Of a stretch of DNA of 49,121 nucleotides, positions 34,586 to 44,380 are shown piece after piece; positions within the stretch are counted from its first letter, which is position 1, and each line of letters starts with the position of its first letter. The stretch covers positions 1 to 49,121 of the forward strand of contig NZ_SMKM01000012.1 in NCBI RefSeq assembly GCF_004348665.1. Direction: 5' to 3'. The translations under genes were made by a program, and so were the position numbers. The stretch comes from Actinomadura sp. GC306 (GTDB lineage: Bacteria; Actinomycetota; Actinomycetes; Streptosporangiales; Streptosporangiaceae). The notes under the pieces were generated by a model, which saw only the letters and a list, made by a program, of their open reading frames with translations, searched no databases and was not told the DNA's origin.

Positions 34586-35494
34586 ATGATCATCGGGTCT
34601 CTGCGCCGCCGCGCCGTCGCGGCGAGCGCGCTCGTGCTGACGGGCGCCCTCGCCCTGTCGGCATGTGGCGACAACGGCGACGACACCGAGTCCTCGGGGG
34701 GTGCCGCGAACACGAGCGCGGACGCCGAGCTGAGCGCCATGGTCCCGGACGCGATCAAGAGCGACGGCAAGATCGTCGTCGGGGTGGACGCGTCCTACCC
34801 GCCGAACGAGTCGGTCGACCCCGGCACGCAGAAGATCGTCGGCTGGGACATCGAGCTCTTCGACGCCGTCGCCGCCAAGCTCGGCCTGAAGACCGAGTAC
34901 CACAACGCGGGCTTCGACACGATCATCCCGGGCGTCCAGTCCGGCAAGTACGAGATCGGCGTCTCCTCGTTCACCGACAACAAGGAGCGCGAGAAGGTCG
35001 TCGACTTCGTCACCTACTACACGGCCGGGACGTCCTGGGCCGCGCTCACCGGCAACCCGAAGGGCGTGAACCCCGACGACGCCTGCGGCAAGAGCATCGG
35101 CGTCCAGCAGGGCACCGTGCAGGTCGAGGACCTCACCGCCAAGAGCAAGGAGTGCACCGACGCGGGCAAGCCGGCGATCAAGCAGGTCGTCCGCAAGCAG
35201 CAGACCGAGGTGAACAACGACCTCGTCGCGGGCAAGATCGACGCGATGGCGGCCGACTCGCCGATCATCGGTGACGCGATCAAGAAGACCGGCAAGCTGG
35301 AGCTCATCGGCGAGGTCTACGACACCGCGCCGTACGGCTACGCGCTCGGCAAGAACGCCGGCCAGTTCAAGGACGCCCTGCTCGGCGCGGTCAAGGCGCT
35401 GATCGCCGACGGGACCTACACGAAGATCCTGACGGAGAACGGCGTGGAGAGCGGCGCGATCACCGAGCCGAAGATCAACGCCGCCGAGAGCTGA
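34586..35494 (+). CDS. Polar amino-acid ABC transporter, substrate-binding lipoprotein
   Basis: The 302-residue protein has a lipoprotein signal with lipobox LSAC (Cys27) and an SBP_bac_3 domain. That domain has KIVVGVDASYPPNESVD, IVGWDIELFDAVAAKLGLK, GVSSFTDNKEREKVVDFVTY and PYGYALGKN. This family binds glutamine, glutamate, arginine or similar amino acids outside the membrane. GGAGGGGG precedes the ATG. The permease and ATPase genes follow in the same operon; the ligand cannot be assigned from motifs alone. Confidence 0.9.
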   Translation: MIIGSLRRRAVAASALVLTGALALSACGDNGDDTESSGGAANTSADAELSAMVPDAIKSDGKIVVGVDASYPPNESVDPGTQKIVGWDIELFDAVAAKLGLKTEYHNAGFDTIIPGVQSGKYEIGVSSFTDNKEREKVVDFVTYYTAGTSWAALTGNPKGVNPDDACGKSIGVQQGTVQVEDLTAKSKECTDAGKPAIKQVVRKQQTEVNNDLVAGKIDAMAADSPIIGDAIKKTGKLELIGEVYDTAPYGYALGKNAGQFKDALLGAVKALIADGTYTKILTENGVESGAITEPKINAAES

Positions 35495-35498
35495 TCGG

Positions 35499-36413
35499 AT
35501 GACGGTCGACGACGACGTCGAGAAGGGACGGCCCGAAGCGATCCGGGCCGTCCCCGTCCGGCATCCCGGCCGCTGGATCGCGGCGGCGGTCGTGCTGGTG
35601 CTCATCGCGATGTTCGTCAACTTCCTGTTGACGAGCGACGCGCTGAACTGGGCCGAGCAGCGCAAGTACATCTTCTCCGTCGCGGTGCTCAAGGGCGTCC
35701 GCAACACCATCCTGCTGACCATCGCCGCGATGGTCGGCGGGATCGCGCTCGGCACCGTTCTCGCGCTCATGCGGCTGTCCCCGAACCCGCTGCTGAGCGG
35801 CGCGGCCTGGTTCTACCTGTGGTTCTTCCGCGGCACGCCGCTCTACACGCAGCTGCTGATCTGGGGCGCCATCGGGTCGCTGCTGCCCACCATCGGGGTC
35901 GGCATCCCGTTCGGGCCGGAGTTCCACACCTGGCAGACCCAGGCCCTGGTGACGGCCATGATCGCCGCGGGGCTCGGGCTGATCCTCAACGAGGCCGCCT
36001 ACATGGCGGAGATCGTCCGGGCCGGGATCCTGTCGGTGGACGAGGGCCAGCAGGAGGCGGCGAGCGCGCTCGGCATGTCGCGGATGCAGACCATGCGCCG
36101 CATCGTGCTGCCGCAGGCGATGCGGGTGATCATCCCGCCGACCGGCAACGAGGCGCTCTCGACGATGAAGAACACCTCGCTGGTCGCGGCCATCCCGTTC
36201 AGCGAGCTGACGTTCACCGCGCAGACCATCTACGCCAACACGTACCAGATCGTCCCGATGCTGATCATGGCGTGCCTGTGGTACCTGTTCCTGTCCTCGC
36301 TGATGATGATCGGCCAGCACTACCTGGAACGCCACTACAGCCGCGGGGTCGGCCGGGGCACGACGCCGCGCGAGCCGCGGATCCGCCTCCGGGGCGGAGG
36401 CGGCGGCCAATGA
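35499..36413 (+). CDS. Amino-acid ABC transporter permease
   Basis: The 304-residue membrane protein has about five transmembrane segments and the HisM/GlnP-type signature [20 protein letters not shown] with the coupling loop [39 protein letters not shown] is typical of polar amino-acid permeases. A single permease gene suggests a homodimeric channel. It follows the binding protein by four bases and overlaps the ATPase reading frame region. Confidence 0.92.
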   Translation: MTVDDDVEKGRPEAIRAVPVRHPGRWIAAAVVLVLIAMFVNFLLTSDALNWAEQRKYIFSVAVLKGVRNTILLTIAAMVGGIALGTVLALMRLSPNPLLSGAAWFYLWFFRGTPLYTQLLIWGAIGSLLPTIGVGIPFGPEFHTWQTQALVTAMIAAGLGLILNEAAYMAEIVRAGILSVDEGQQEAASALGMSRMQTMRRIVLPQAMRVIIPPTGNEALSTMKNTSLVAAIPFSELTFTAQTIYANTYQIVPMLIMACLWYLFLSSLMMIGQHYLERHYSRGVGRGTTPREPRIRLRGGGGGQ

Positions 36414-36427
36414 GCGGAGGTGACGGC

Positions 36428-37228
36428 GTGACCGACCCCCTCGCCAATACCCCGGCGCCGGAGAGCGGCGGGCTGATGGTGAAGGCCGAGCGGGTGCACA
36501 AGTCGTTCGGCCGACTGGAGGTGCTCAAGGGCGTCGACCTGGAGGTGCGGCAGGGCGAGGTGATGTGCGTCGTCGGGCCGTCCGGGTCCGGGAAGTCGAC
36601 GTTCCTGCGCTGCATCAACCACCTGGAGAAGATCAACGCCGGCCGGCTGTGGGTGAACGGCCACCTGGTCGGCTACCGGGAGCAGGGCGGCAAGCTCTAC
36701 GAGCTGCGCGACCGGGAGGTCTCCGCGCAGCGCCGCGAGATCGGCATGGTGTTCCAGCGGTTCAACCTCTTCCCCCACATGACGGCGCTGGAGAACGTCA
36801 TGGGGGCGCCGGTCTGGGTCAAGCGGCAGCCGAAGGACCAGGTCAAGAAGCAGGCCCTCACCCTGCTGGAGCGCGTCGGGCTGGCCAGCAAGGCGAACGT
36901 CTATCCAGGGCAGCTGTCCGGCGGGCAGCAGCAGCGGGTGGCGATCGCGCGGGCGCTCGCCATGGAGCCCGCGCTGATGCTGTTCGACGAGCCGACCTCC
37001 GCGCTGGACCCCGAGCTCGTCGGGGAGGTCCTGGACGTCATGAAGCAGCTCGCGCTCAGCGGCATGACCATGGTCGTGGTCACCCACGAGATGGGCTTCG
37101 CCCGCGAGGTCGGCGACTCGCTGGTCTTCATGGACGACGGCGTCGTGGTCGAGGAGGGCACGCCCCGCGAGGTGCTCGCCAACCCGCGGCACCAGCGCAC
37201 CCAGGACTTCCTGTCCAAGGTCCTCTGA
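36428..37228 (+). CDS. Amino-acid ABC transporter ATP-binding protein
   Basis: The 266-residue ATPase has Walker A ([20 protein letters not shown]), Q-loop ([19 protein letters not shown]), signature ([16 protein letters not shown]), Walker B ([16 protein letters not shown]) and H-loop ([11 protein letters not shown]), as in GlnQ/HisP proteins. GTG 36428 is preferred because a full GGAGGTGA lies just upstream; an ATG at 36410 overlapping the permease stop is the alternative (272 residues). Relative to GlnQ it has an insertion ([20 protein letters not shown]) before the Q-loop. A 30-bp palindromic terminator follows. Confidence 0.93.
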   Translation: MTDPLANTPAPESGGLMVKAERVHKSFGRLEVLKGVDLEVRQGEVMCVVGPSGSGKSTFLRCINHLEKINAGRLWVNGHLVGYREQGGKLYELRDREVSAQRREIGMVFQRFNLFPHMTALENVMGAPVWVKRQPKDQVKKQALTLLERVGLASKANVYPGQLSGGQQQRVAIARALAMEPALMLFDEPTSALDPELVGEVLDVMKQLALSGMTMVVVTHEMGFAREVGDSLVFMDDGVVVEEGTPREVLANPRHQRTQDFLSKVL

Positions 37229-37241
37229 CCGGTTCGCGTGA

Positions 37242-37271
37242 GCGGCCCGCCCCCGGCCGGGGGCGGGCCGC
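37242..37271 (+). terminator. Terminator of amino-acid ABC operon
   Basis: A 30-base perfect palindrome, 15-bp arms of GCGGCCCGCCCCCGG and its complement, begins 13 bases after the ATPase stop codon. Confidence 0.75.
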
Positions 37272-37292
37272 CCGCGGTTCCGGCCGGGCCGT

Positions 37293-37298
37293 TAGTGT
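37293..37298 (+). promoter_or_regulatory. -10 element of leaderless transcript
   Basis: TAGTGT ends six bases before the ATG at 37305, so the transcript should start at the initiation codon. Confidence 0.55.
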
Positions 37299-37304
37299 GC
37301 GTTC

Positions 37305-38273
37305 ATGTTCGCTGTCACCGCTACGCAGATCGACGCAGACAATCCGCTGGACGGGCTGGCCGTGGGGGAGGCGCCCGAGCCCGAGGCACCGGACGGCTGG
37401 ACGACCGTCACGGTCAAGGCCGCGGCGCTCAACCACCACGACCTGTGGTCGCTCAAGGGCGTCGGCCTGTCCGCCGACAGGCTCCCGATGATCCTCGGCT
37501 GCGACGCGGCCGGGGTGGACGAGGACGGCAACGAGGTCATCGTCCACTCGGTGATCGGCGACCCGGCGCGGGGCGGCGGCGACGAGACCCTCGACCCGAA
37601 GCGGTCGCTGCTGTCGGAGACCCACCCGGGGACGCTGGCCGAACGGGTCGCGGTGCCGCGCCGCAACCTCGTCCCGAAGCCCGCCGAGCTGTCGTTCGAG
37701 GAGGCGGCCTGCCTGCCGACGGCGTGGCTCACCGCCTACCGGATGCTGTTCGACAAGGCCGGTCTGCAGCCCGGCTCGTCGGTCCTGGTGCAGGGCGCGG
37801 GCGGCGGCGTCGCGACCGCCGCGATCGCGCTGGCCTCGGCCGCCGGCTACCGCGTCTACGCGACGAGCCGCAGCGAGGACAAGCGCGCGCGGGCGCTGGA
37901 GCTCGGGGCGGACGCCGCCCTGGAGACGGGCGCGCGGCTCCCCGAGCGGGTCGACGCCGTCATCGAGACGGTCGGGCAGGCGACGTGGTCGCACTCGCTG
38001 AAGTCGCTGCGGCCGGGCGGCCGGATCGTGGTGTCGGGCGCCACCAGCGGCCAGGTGCCGCCCGCCGAGCTGAACCGGGTGTTCTTCCTGCAGCTGCAGG
38101 TGATCGGCTCGACGATGGGGACGCGCGACCAGCTGGAGCGGCTCGCGCGGTTCCTGGTCAAGACGGGGACCCGGCCGCTGATCGACCGGACGCTGCCGCT
38201 GAGCCGGGCCCGGGAGGGCTTCGCCGCGATGGAGGCCGGCGACCTCTTCGGGAAGATCATCTTCACGCCCTGA
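37305..38273 (+). CDS. Zinc-binding-type alcohol dehydrogenase/quinone oxidoreductase (MDR family)
   Basis: The 322-residue protein is a medium-chain dehydrogenase/reductase with a GroES-like N-terminal domain (AAALNHHDLWSLKGVG, MILGCDAAGVDEDG) and a Rossmann domain with VLVQGAGGGVATAAIALA. It lacks the four-Cys structural zinc loop, placing it nearer the NADPH:quinone reductase group. Substrate unknown. The mRNA is probably leaderless, with TAGTGT six bases before the ATG. It is convergent with the PadR gene, and a shared hairpin overlaps the 3' ends. Confidence 0.82.
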   Translation: MFAVTATQIDADNPLDGLAVGEAPEPEAPDGWTTVTVKAAALNHHDLWSLKGVGLSADRLPMILGCDAAGVDEDGNEVIVHSVIGDPARGGGDETLDPKRSLLSETHPGTLAERVAVPRRNLVPKPAELSFEEAACLPTAWLTAYRMLFDKAGLQPGSSVLVQGAGGGVATAAIALASAAGYRVYATSRSEDKRARALELGADAALETGARLPERVDAVIETVGQATWSHSLKSLRPGGRIVVSGATSGQVPPAELNRVFFLQLQVIGSTMGTRDQLERLARFLVKTGTRPLIDRTLPLSRAREGFAAMEAGDLFGKIIFTP

Positions 38274-38281
38274 CCTCGTGC

Positions 38282-38311
38282 CGCCGTGGCCGGGGCGTCC
38301 CGGTCACGGCG
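38282..38311. terminator. Hairpin between convergent MDR and PadR genes
   Basis: A 13-bp stem (38282-38294 with 38299-38311, one G-T wobble) spans the PadR stop codon at 38304 and lies nine bases after the MDR stop. Confidence 0.6.
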
Positions 38312-39071
38312 TGCCGCAGCCCGGGTCCCCGCCTCCCGCGGCCTTGCCGTCGGGGTCGCGGTGAAGGACCTCGTCCTTCAGGCGGGCGCACGTCTCGTCG
38401 AGGATCGCCTGGACGGCGGCGAGGCCGTCCTCGTCCAGCCGGGACCTCGTCGCCGACTTGCGGACGTCCTCGACGAACGTGCGGAGCAGCCGCTCCAGCT
38501 TGAGGCGGGCGACGTCCTCGCGGGTGCCGGTGGCGGTCTTCCAGGCGTCGTCCCAGTTCTGCCGCCACTCCTCCTTCCACGCCTGCTTCTGCTCGCGCCA
38601 GAACTCCTTCTGCCGCCGCCACTCGTCCTTCTGCCGGTCGGTGGTCTCCTTCCACGCCTCCTTGGACGTGGCCTTGCCCTGGTCGCGCATCGTGCGGGCG
38701 GCCTGGGTGAGCTCCTCGCGCAGCGTCCGGACGGTCTGCCGGACGTCCTCCTGCACCCCGCGCGCGAACTCCTGCGCGGACGCGGAGATCTCCTCCTCCA
38801 GGTCCGCCAGCTCGTCCATCCGGCGCTCCAGCTCCTCGCGGCCCTTGGCGGTCAGCGAGTACACCTTCTTGCCCTTGATCACCTCGTGGGTGACCAGGCC
38901 CTCCGCCTCCAGCCGGGCCAGCCGCGGGTAGATCGTGCCGGGGGAGGGGGAGTAGACCCCGAGGAAGCGGTCCTGCAGGTGCCGGATCACCTCGTAGCCG
39001 TGCCGCGGGCTCTCCTCCAGCAGCTTCAGCAGGTACAGCCGCAGGCGACCGTGGCCGAAAACGGGGCTCAC
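38304..39071 (-). CDS. PadR family regulator with Trp-striped coiled-coil domain
   Basis: The 255-residue protein has a PadR winged helix (LYLLKLLEESPRHGYEVIRH, GVYSPSPGTIYPRLARLEAE, IKGKKVYSLTAKGREEL) in residues 1-85. A very long charged helix follows. Between residues 140 and 177 seven Trp occur at 140, 151, 158, 165, 169, 173 and 177, mostly heptad or half-heptad spaced, forming a hydrophobic stripe. It follows the DUF4097 gene by seven bases, so the two form an operon; PadR proteins usually repress their own operon. GTG start. Confidence 0.85.
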   Translation of the reverse strand: MSPVFGHGRLRLYLLKLLEESPRHGYEVIRHLQDRFLGVYSPSPGTIYPRLARLEAEGLVTHEVIKGKKVYSLTAKGREELERRMDELADLEEEISASAQEFARGVQEDVRQTVRTLREELTQAARTMRDQGKATSKEAWKETTDRQKDEWRRQKEFWREQKQAWKEEWRQNWDDAWKTATGTREDVARLKLERLLRTFVEDVRKSATRSRLDEDGLAAVQAILDETCARLKDEVLHRDPDGKAAGGGDPGCGTP

Positions 39072-39078
39072 GCGGTCC

Positions 39079-39900
39079 TCACTTCTCCATCCGGGGGGCG
39101 GTGGTGCCGGGCGCGTCGTCGCGGCCGAGGAGGGTGACCGGGCCGGACACCGTGTTGACGGTGAGCCGTCCCGTGCCGTCGCCGAGCTTCCCGGTGACGC
39201 TGCGGGCCACGGGCCGCTCCTGGCGGCCGAGCTCGGCGAAGGTCGTGTCGATCGCCCCGGCGGCCGAGTTCAGCGTGACCTGCGCGTCCGCGGACTCGGG
39301 GATGCGCAGCGCGACCGCGCCGGAGACGGTGTTGACGTCCACGCGGCCGTCGCGGGCCAGGTCGACGTCGGCGGCGATGCGGCCGCTGACGGCCCGCGCC
39401 GCGAGCCGGCCGAGCGAGCCGCCGGCCAGCGACAGGTCGCCGGACACGGACGTGAACGACACCGTCCCGTCCAGGCCCTGCGCCTCGACCGCGCCGGAGA
39501 CGGTGTTGGCGTCGATCGCGCCCGCGACCTCGTCGAGTGTCACGTCGCCGGAGGCGCTCTTGATGGACGTGCGGGCCGTCATGCCCGTCACGACGGCGTC
39601 CGCGGACACCAGGTTGAGGGTGACGGGGCAGTCGTGCGGGACGGTCACCGTGATGGACGCGCGGCACTTCTGGGTGCGCAGCCAGTGCAGCACGCCCTCC
39701 CACAGGTTCTCGTGGGTGATCGTCAGCATCCCCGCCTCATGGGTGATCACCAGCGGCGGGCCCTCGACGTCGCCGACGATGACGGACGGGCGCTCGTCCG
39801 AGGCGAGCACGGAGACGTCTCCGGTGATCAGCGTGGCGCGCAGCGCGACGACGCCGTCGAAGTCGAGGGTGGTCGGTTCGTCGATCGTCCAGCGCGACAT
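39079..39900 (-). CDS. DUF4097 beta-strand repeat protein
   Basis: The 273-residue protein is made of repeated beta-strand units with the recurring SGDV/SGxV pattern (SASGDVTLDEVAGAIDANTV, VSGAVEAQGLDGTVSFTSVS, NTVSGPVTLLG), the hallmark of DUF4097 solenoid adhesin-like proteins. No signal peptide or transmembrane segment is visible, so it is probably cytoplasmic or peripheral. It is the first gene of a pair with a PadR regulator, a common pairing that suggests envelope-stress or drug-responsive control. A promoter with TTGACT and TATCGT lies upstream. Confidence 0.83.
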   Translation of the reverse strand: MSRWTIDEPTTLDFDGVVALRATLITGDVSVLASDERPSVIVGDVEGPPLVITHEAGMLTITHENLWEGVLHWLRTQKCRASITVTVPHDCPVTLNLVSADAVVTGMTARTSIKSASGDVTLDEVAGAIDANTVSGAVEAQGLDGTVSFTSVSGDLSLAGGSLGRLAARAVSGRIAADVDLARDGRVDVNTVSGAVALRIPESADAQVTLNSAAGAIDTTFAELGRQERPVARSVTGKLGDGTGRLTVNTVSGPVTLLGRDDAPGTTAPRMEK

Positions 39901-39942
39901 CGGGTGCTGCCCCTTCGTCCGAGCGTCCTGTGATCAGTAAAC

Positions 39943-39970
39943 ACGATATGTCTCGTTCGCCGGAAGTCAA
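39943..39970 (-). promoter_or_regulatory. Promoter of DUF4097-padR operon with flanking dyad
   Basis: On the minus strand TTGACT (39970-39965) and TATCGT (39948-39943) are spaced 16 bases, about 40 bases before the DUF4097 start. CGATA and TATCG half-sites flank the promoter, consistent with PadR autoregulation. Confidence 0.5.
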
Positions 39971-40026
39971 GATGTATCGCGTCACCGGCCGGGGGTCGGC
40001 GCCGCGCCGCCCCGCCCCCGGGGGGA

Positions 40027-40209
40027 TCACTCGTCGTCGTCCTCGTCGTCCAGCCGCGCCAGCCACGTGGCGAGCCGCTCGACGGGCGTCTCGAACTCGG
40101 GGTTGAGGTCCACGAACTCGCGGAGCCGCTCCGCCAGCCACGTGAGACTGACCTCCTCCTCCCCGCGCCGGTCCGTCAGCTCCTCGATGCCCCGATCGGT
40201 GAAGTACAT
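40027..40209 (-). CDS. Small acidic DUF6104-type protein
   Basis: The 60-residue protein MYFTDRGIEELTDRRGEEEV ... VERLATWLARLDDEDDDE matches a small conserved actinobacterial family (DUF6104, as I remember it) often encoded beside kgd. It is acidic and predicted soluble, function unknown. Start ATG 40209 is preferred over 40221 because homologues begin MYFTDRG. It lies downstream of kgd on the same strand but is separated by a strong terminator hairpin. Confidence 0.72.
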   Translation of the reverse strand: MYFTDRGIEELTDRRGEEEVSLTWLAERLREFVDLNPEFETPVERLATWLARLDDEDDDE

Positions 40210-40245
40210 GGCCTGTTCCACTTCCTACGACGCCGCTTCACGACA

Positions 40246-40280
40246 CCGAGGGCTCCGGTGCGGCGCACCGGAGCCCTCGG
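40246..40280 (-). terminator. kgd terminator hairpin
   Basis: A 16-bp perfect stem (40246-40261 with 40265-40280) with a three-base loop lies 40 bases after the kgd stop on the minus strand. Confidence 0.75.
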
Positions 40281-40320
40281 ATCTCCCGTCACTCCAGCCG
40301 GGGAGCCCCCGGCGGACCCG

Positions 40321-43300
40321 CTACTTCTGCTCGCCGAACACCCGGGCGATGAGGGCCTCCTGCTCCGCCTGGTGCAGCATCGCCGACCCCACCGCCGGCG
40401 ACGACGACGCCGGCCGCGACACCCGCGACATCCGCAGGCCCTCGATGTGGTGCGGCAGCTTCAGCGCCATGAACGGCCAGGCGCCCATGTTCGCCGGCTC
40501 GTCCTGCACCCACACGACCTCGGCGTCCGCCGGGTACTTGGCCAGCTCCGCCTTGATCTCGTCGACCGGCGGCGGGTACAGCCGCTCGACCCGGACCATC
40601 GCGGTGTCGGTCGCGCCCGCGCTCTGCCGCGCCTTCACCAGGTCGTAGTAGATCTTGCCGGTGGTGAGCAGCACCCGCCGCACGCCCTTCGGCTCGATCG
40701 CCGGGTCGCTCTCCGGGATCACCGGCTGGAACGCGCTGCCGGTGATCTCCGAGACCGGGGACGTGGCCGCCTTCAGCCGCAGCAGCGACTTCGGCGTGAA
40801 CACGACCAGCGGCTTGTGCCGGCCCGCCAGCACCTGCCAGCGCAGCAGGTGGAAGTAGTTCGCCGGGGTCGTCGGGTACACCACGGTCATGTTGTCCTGC
40901 GCGCACAGCTGCAGGAAGCGCTCGATGCGCCCCGACGAGTGGTCCGGCCCCTGGCCCTCGTAGCCGTGCGGCAGCAGCAGCACCACGCCGGAGTGCTGGC
41001 CCCACTTCTGCTCGCCCGACGAGATGTACTCGTCCACGACGGTCTGGGCGCCGTTGGCGAAGTCGCCGAACTGGGCCTCCCAGCAGACCAGCGCGTCCGG
41101 GCGGGTCATCGAGTAGCCGTACTCGAAGCCCATCGCCGCGTACTCGCTGAGCAGCGAGTCGTGCACGTAGAACTTCGACACGCCCTGCCCGAACTGCTTG
41201 AGCGGGGTGTACTCCTCGCCGGTCTTGCGGTCGACGAGGACCGCGTGCCGCTGGCCGAACGTCCCGCGCCGGGTGTCCTGGCCGACGAGCCGCACCGGGT
41301 GGCCGTCGATCAGCAGCGAGCCCATCGCCAGCAGCTCGCCGGTCGCCCAGTCGATCGCGTCGTCCTCGATCATCTGCGCACGGCGCTGCAGGATCGGCTG
41401 CAGCCGCGGGTGCGGCGTGAAGCCCTCCGGCAGGCTGACCTGCGACTCGATGAGCCGCTTCACGGTCTCCTGCGAGATCGCCGTCGGCGCCTTGCCGTGG
41501 TCGATCGGGATGCGCTCCTCGACGTCCGGCTTCACCACCGAGCCCGGCTCCTGCGGCCGCTTCGCCGCCTCGCGGGTCTCGGTGAAGGCGCGCTCCAGCT
41601 GCTCCTGGTAGTCGCGCAGCGCCTGCTCGGCCTCCTCGACCGTGATGTCGCCGCGGCCGATCAGCGCCTCGGTGTACAGCTTGCGCACCGACCGCTTCGC
41701 GTCGATCAGGTCGTACATCAGCGGCTGGGTGAACGAGGGGTTCTCGCCCTCGTTGTGGCCCCGGCGCCGGTAGCAGACCATGTCGATGACGACGTCCTTC
41801 TTGAACGTCTGCCGGTACTCGAACGCCAGCCGCGCGACCCGCGCGCACGCCTCCGGGTCGTCGCCGTTGACGTGGAAGATCGGCGCCTGGATCATCCGGG
41901 CCACGTCGGTGGAGTACACGCTGGAGCGCGAGTACTCGGGCGCGGTGGTGAACCCCACCTGGTTGTTGATCACGACGTGCACGGTGCCGCCGGTGCGGTA
42001 GCCGCGCAGCTGCGACAGGTTCAGCGTCTCGGCGACCACGCCCTGCCCCGCGAACGCGGCGTCGCCGTGCAGCAGCACGGGCAGCACGCTGAAGCCGGCC
42101 TCGCCGACGTCCAGCACGTCCTGCTTGGCGCGGACGACGCCCTCCAGGACCGGGTCGACCGTCTCCAGGTGCGACGGGTTCGCCACCAGCTCGCAGTGGA
42201 TCTTGGAGCCGTCGTCGGCGACGAAGTCCCCGGACGCGCCGAGGTGGTACTTCACGTCGCCCGAGCCCTGCGCGCTGCGCGGGTCGAGGTTGCCCTCGAA
42301 CTCGCCGAAGATCTGCCCGTAGGACTTGCCGACGATGTTCGCGAGGACGTTCAGCCGGCCGCGGTGCGCCATGCCGATGACGACCTCGTCCAGGCTGGCC
42401 TTCGCCGCCGCCGAGATCACCGAGTCCAGCAGCGGGATGACGGACTCGCCGCCCTCCAGCGAGAACCGCTTCTGCCCGACGAACTTCGTCTGCAGGAACG
42501 TCTCGAACGCCTCGGCGCTGTTCAGCCTGCGCAGGACGTGCAGCTGCTCCTCGCGCGACGGCTTCTCGTGCGGGACCTCCACGCGCTCCTGGATCCAGGC
42601 GCGCTCCTCGGGGTCCTGGATGTGCATGTACTCGATGCCGACGGTGCGGCAGTACGCCATCCGGAGCACGCCGAGGATGTCGCGCAGCTTCATCGTGGCC
42701 TTGCCGCCGAACCCGCCGGTCGCGAACTCGCGCTCCAGGTCCCACAGCGTCAGGCCGTGCTGGAGGATGTCGAGGTCGGGGTGGCGGCGCTGCTTGTACT
42801 CCAGCGGGTCGGTGTCGGCCATCAGGTGGCCGCGCACCCGGTAGGCGTGGATCAGCTCGTGGACGCGGGCGACCTTGGCGACGTCGTCCTCGTGCGAGGC
42901 GGAGATGTCCTTGACCCAGCGCACCGGCTCGTACGGGATGCGCAGCGCCTCGAAGATCTCGTCGTAGAAGCCGTCCGCGCCGAGCAGCAGCTCGTGGATG
43001 CGGCGCAGGAAGTCGCCGGACTGCGCGCCCTGGATGATCCGGTGGTCGTAGGTGGAGGTCAGCGTCATCGTCTTGCTGATCCCCATGCGCGACAGCGTGT
43101 CGCTGGACGCGCCCGCGAACTCCGCCGGGTACTCCATCGACCCCACGCCGATGATCGTCCCCTGGCCGGCCATCAGCCGCGGCACCGAGTGCACCGTCCC
43201 GATCGTGCCCGGGTTCGTCAGGCTGATCGTGGTGCCCTGGAAGTCCTCGATGGTGAGCTTGTTGTTGCGCGCCTTGCGGACGATCTCCTCGTAGGCGGCC

Positions 43301-44055
43301 CAGAACTGGCGGAAGTCCAGCGTCTCGGCGGCCTTGATGCTCGGCACCACCAGCTGCCGCGACCCGTCGCTCTTCTGCAGGTCGATCGCCAGCCCGAAGT
43401 TCACGTTCTCCGGCCGGATCATGACCGGCTTGCCGTCCACCTCGGTGTAGGCGGCGTTCATCTCCGGCATCGCGGCGAGCGCCTTGACCGTCGCGTACCC
43501 GATCAGGTGGGTGAACGACACCTTGCCGCCGCGGCCGCGCTTCAGGTGGTTGTTGATGACGATCCGGTTGTCGATCAGCAACTTGGCCGGGATGGTGCGC
43601 ACGCTCGTCGCGGTCGGCACCGCCAGGCTCGTCTCCATGTTGGAGGCGGTCCGGGCGGCGGCGCCGCGCAGCCGCACCTCTTCGGCGCCCTCGGGCACCG
43701 GCGGGGGCGCGGGCTTGGCGGGCTTGGCTGCCTTGGGCGCGGCCTTCGCCTTGCCCTTCGCCGGGGCCTTGGGGGGCTCGACCGGCCGCGCCGGTGTCGG
43801 CGGGGCGGCCGCGGCACCGTTCGGAGACTTCGGGGCCGCGCCCGCGGCGGGGGCCTGGGGCGCCTCGGGGGACGCGGACTTCTTCGGTCCGGGCCGGCTG
43901 TCCGGCTGGTAGTCCGAGAAGAAGCTCCACCAAGCCTCATCAACCGAGGTCGGGTCCTCGAGGTACTTCTGGTACAGCTCGTCGACCAGCCATTCGTTGG
44001 CACCGAAGTCGGTCATCGTTGGGTCGGCACTTGATTGCGACGACTCTGTCGACAC
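40321..44055 (-). CDS. kgd: Multifunctional 2-oxoglutarate dehydrogenase/decarboxylase KGD (E2-E1 fusion)
   Basis: The 1244-residue protein has the actinobacterial KGD order. A short E1 N-terminal helix ([20 protein letters not shown]) is followed by a Pro/Ala/Lys-rich linker (residues ~50-110). The E2o acyltransferase core carries the active His motif [15 protein letters not shown], and then comes the full E1o ThDP dehydrogenase ([48 protein letters not shown]). It converts 2-oxoglutarate to succinyl-CoA with lipoyl partners, or to succinic semialdehyde and 2-hydroxy-3-oxoadipate. Start GTG 44055 has a purine-rich site upstream. Activity in mycobacteria and corynebacteria is controlled by the FHA protein GarA/OdhI, not seen here. 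Confidence 0.95.
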   Translation of the reverse strand: MSTESSQSSADPTMTDFGANEWLVDELYQKYLEDPTSVDEAWWSFFSDYQPDSRPGPKKSASPEAPQAPAAGAAPKSPNGAAAAPPTPARPVEPPKAPAKGKAKAAPKAAKPAKPAPPPVPEGAEEVRLRGAAARTASNMETSLAVPTATSVRTIPAKLLIDNRIVINNHLKRGRGGKVSFTHLIGYATVKALAAMPEMNAAYTEVDGKPVMIRPENVNFGLAIDLQKSDGSRQLVVPSIKAAETLDFRQFWAAYEEIVRKARNNKLTIEDFQGTTISLTNPGTIGTVHSVPRLMAGQGTIIGVGSMEYPAEFAGASSDTLSRMGISKTMTLTSTYDHRIIQGAQSGDFLRRIHELLLGADGFYDEIFEALRIPYEPVRWVKDISASHEDDVAKVARVHELIHAYRVRGHLMADTDPLEYKQRRHPDLDILQHGLTLWDLEREFATGGFGGKATMKLRDILGVLRMAYCRTVGIEYMHIQDPEERAWIQERVEVPHEKPSREEQLHVLRRLNSAEAFETFLQTKFVGQKRFSLEGGESVIPLLDSVISAAAKASLDEVVIGMAHRGRLNVLANIVGKSYGQIFGEFEGNLDPRSAQGSGDVKYHLGASGDFVADDGSKIHCELVANPSHLETVDPVLEGVVRAKQDVLDVGEAGFSVLPVLLHGDAAFAGQGVVAETLNLSQLRGYRTGGTVHVVINNQVGFTTAPEYSRSSVYSTDVARMIQAPIFHVNGDDPEACARVARLAFEYRQTFKKDVVIDMVCYRRRGHNEGENPSFTQPLMYDLIDAKRSVRKLYTEALIGRGDITVEEAEQALRDYQEQLERAFTETREAAKRPQEPGSVVKPDVEERIPIDHGKAPTAISQETVKRLIESQVSLPEGFTPHPRLQPILQRRAQMIEDDAIDWATGELLAMGSLLIDGHPVRLVGQDTRRGTFGQRHAVLVDRKTGEEYTPLKQFGQGVSKFYVHDSLLSEYAAMGFEYGYSMTRPDALVCWEAQFGDFANGAQTVVDEYISSGEQKWGQHSGVVLLLPHGYEGQGPDHSSGRIERFLQLCAQDNMTVVYPTTPANYFHLLRWQVLAGRHKPLVVFTPKSLLRLKAATSPVSEITGSAFQPVIPESDPAIEPKGVRRVLLTTGKIYYDLVKARQSAGATDTAMVRVERLYPPPVDEIKAELAKYPADAEVVWVQDEPANMGAWPFMALKLPHHIEGLRMSRVSRPASSSPAVGSAMLHQAEQEALIARVFGEQK

Positions 44056-44205
44056 GGCGGAGATCGCCCTCTTCCGCAGCTCGCAGGTAATTTCTTAGAC
44101 CCGTCAAGGCTACTCGCTCCAGACCTTGTCCGCGCGTGCAGTGCGTCCTGCGCTCAGGTTCCGCGGGCTTCGCCGGCGGGCGCGACCGATCAGCGACCAC
44201 CGAGA

Positions 44206-44373
44206 CCACGCGACGACCTGAACCGTCGCGATCGCGTCCGAAGGCAGGTTTCGAGCGAAGCAAGAAACCTGATCGCGCAGCGAGCCCCCAGGGCGAGTCG
44301 AAGCGATGCAGCGATCGCACGCATTGCCCGTTGAAGGAAAGGCGCTCCAGCGCCTGACCGCCAAGGGCAATGC
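44206..44373 (-). repeat. Dispersed 3'-end repeat, copy B
   Basis: Matches copy A (27064-27229), with 73 identical core bases (44228-44300). The outer stem pairs 44321-44329 with 44365-44373, reading GCATTGCCC/GGGCAATGC, while copy A has GCAGAGCCC/GGGCTCTGC. The inner hairpin is GGCGC-TCCA-GCGCC. On the minus strand the element begins eight bases after the AIM24 gene stop. It fills most of the kgd-AIM24 gap (44056-44380), in which I see no gene. Confidence 0.8.
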
Positions 44374-44380
44374 CATGAGC

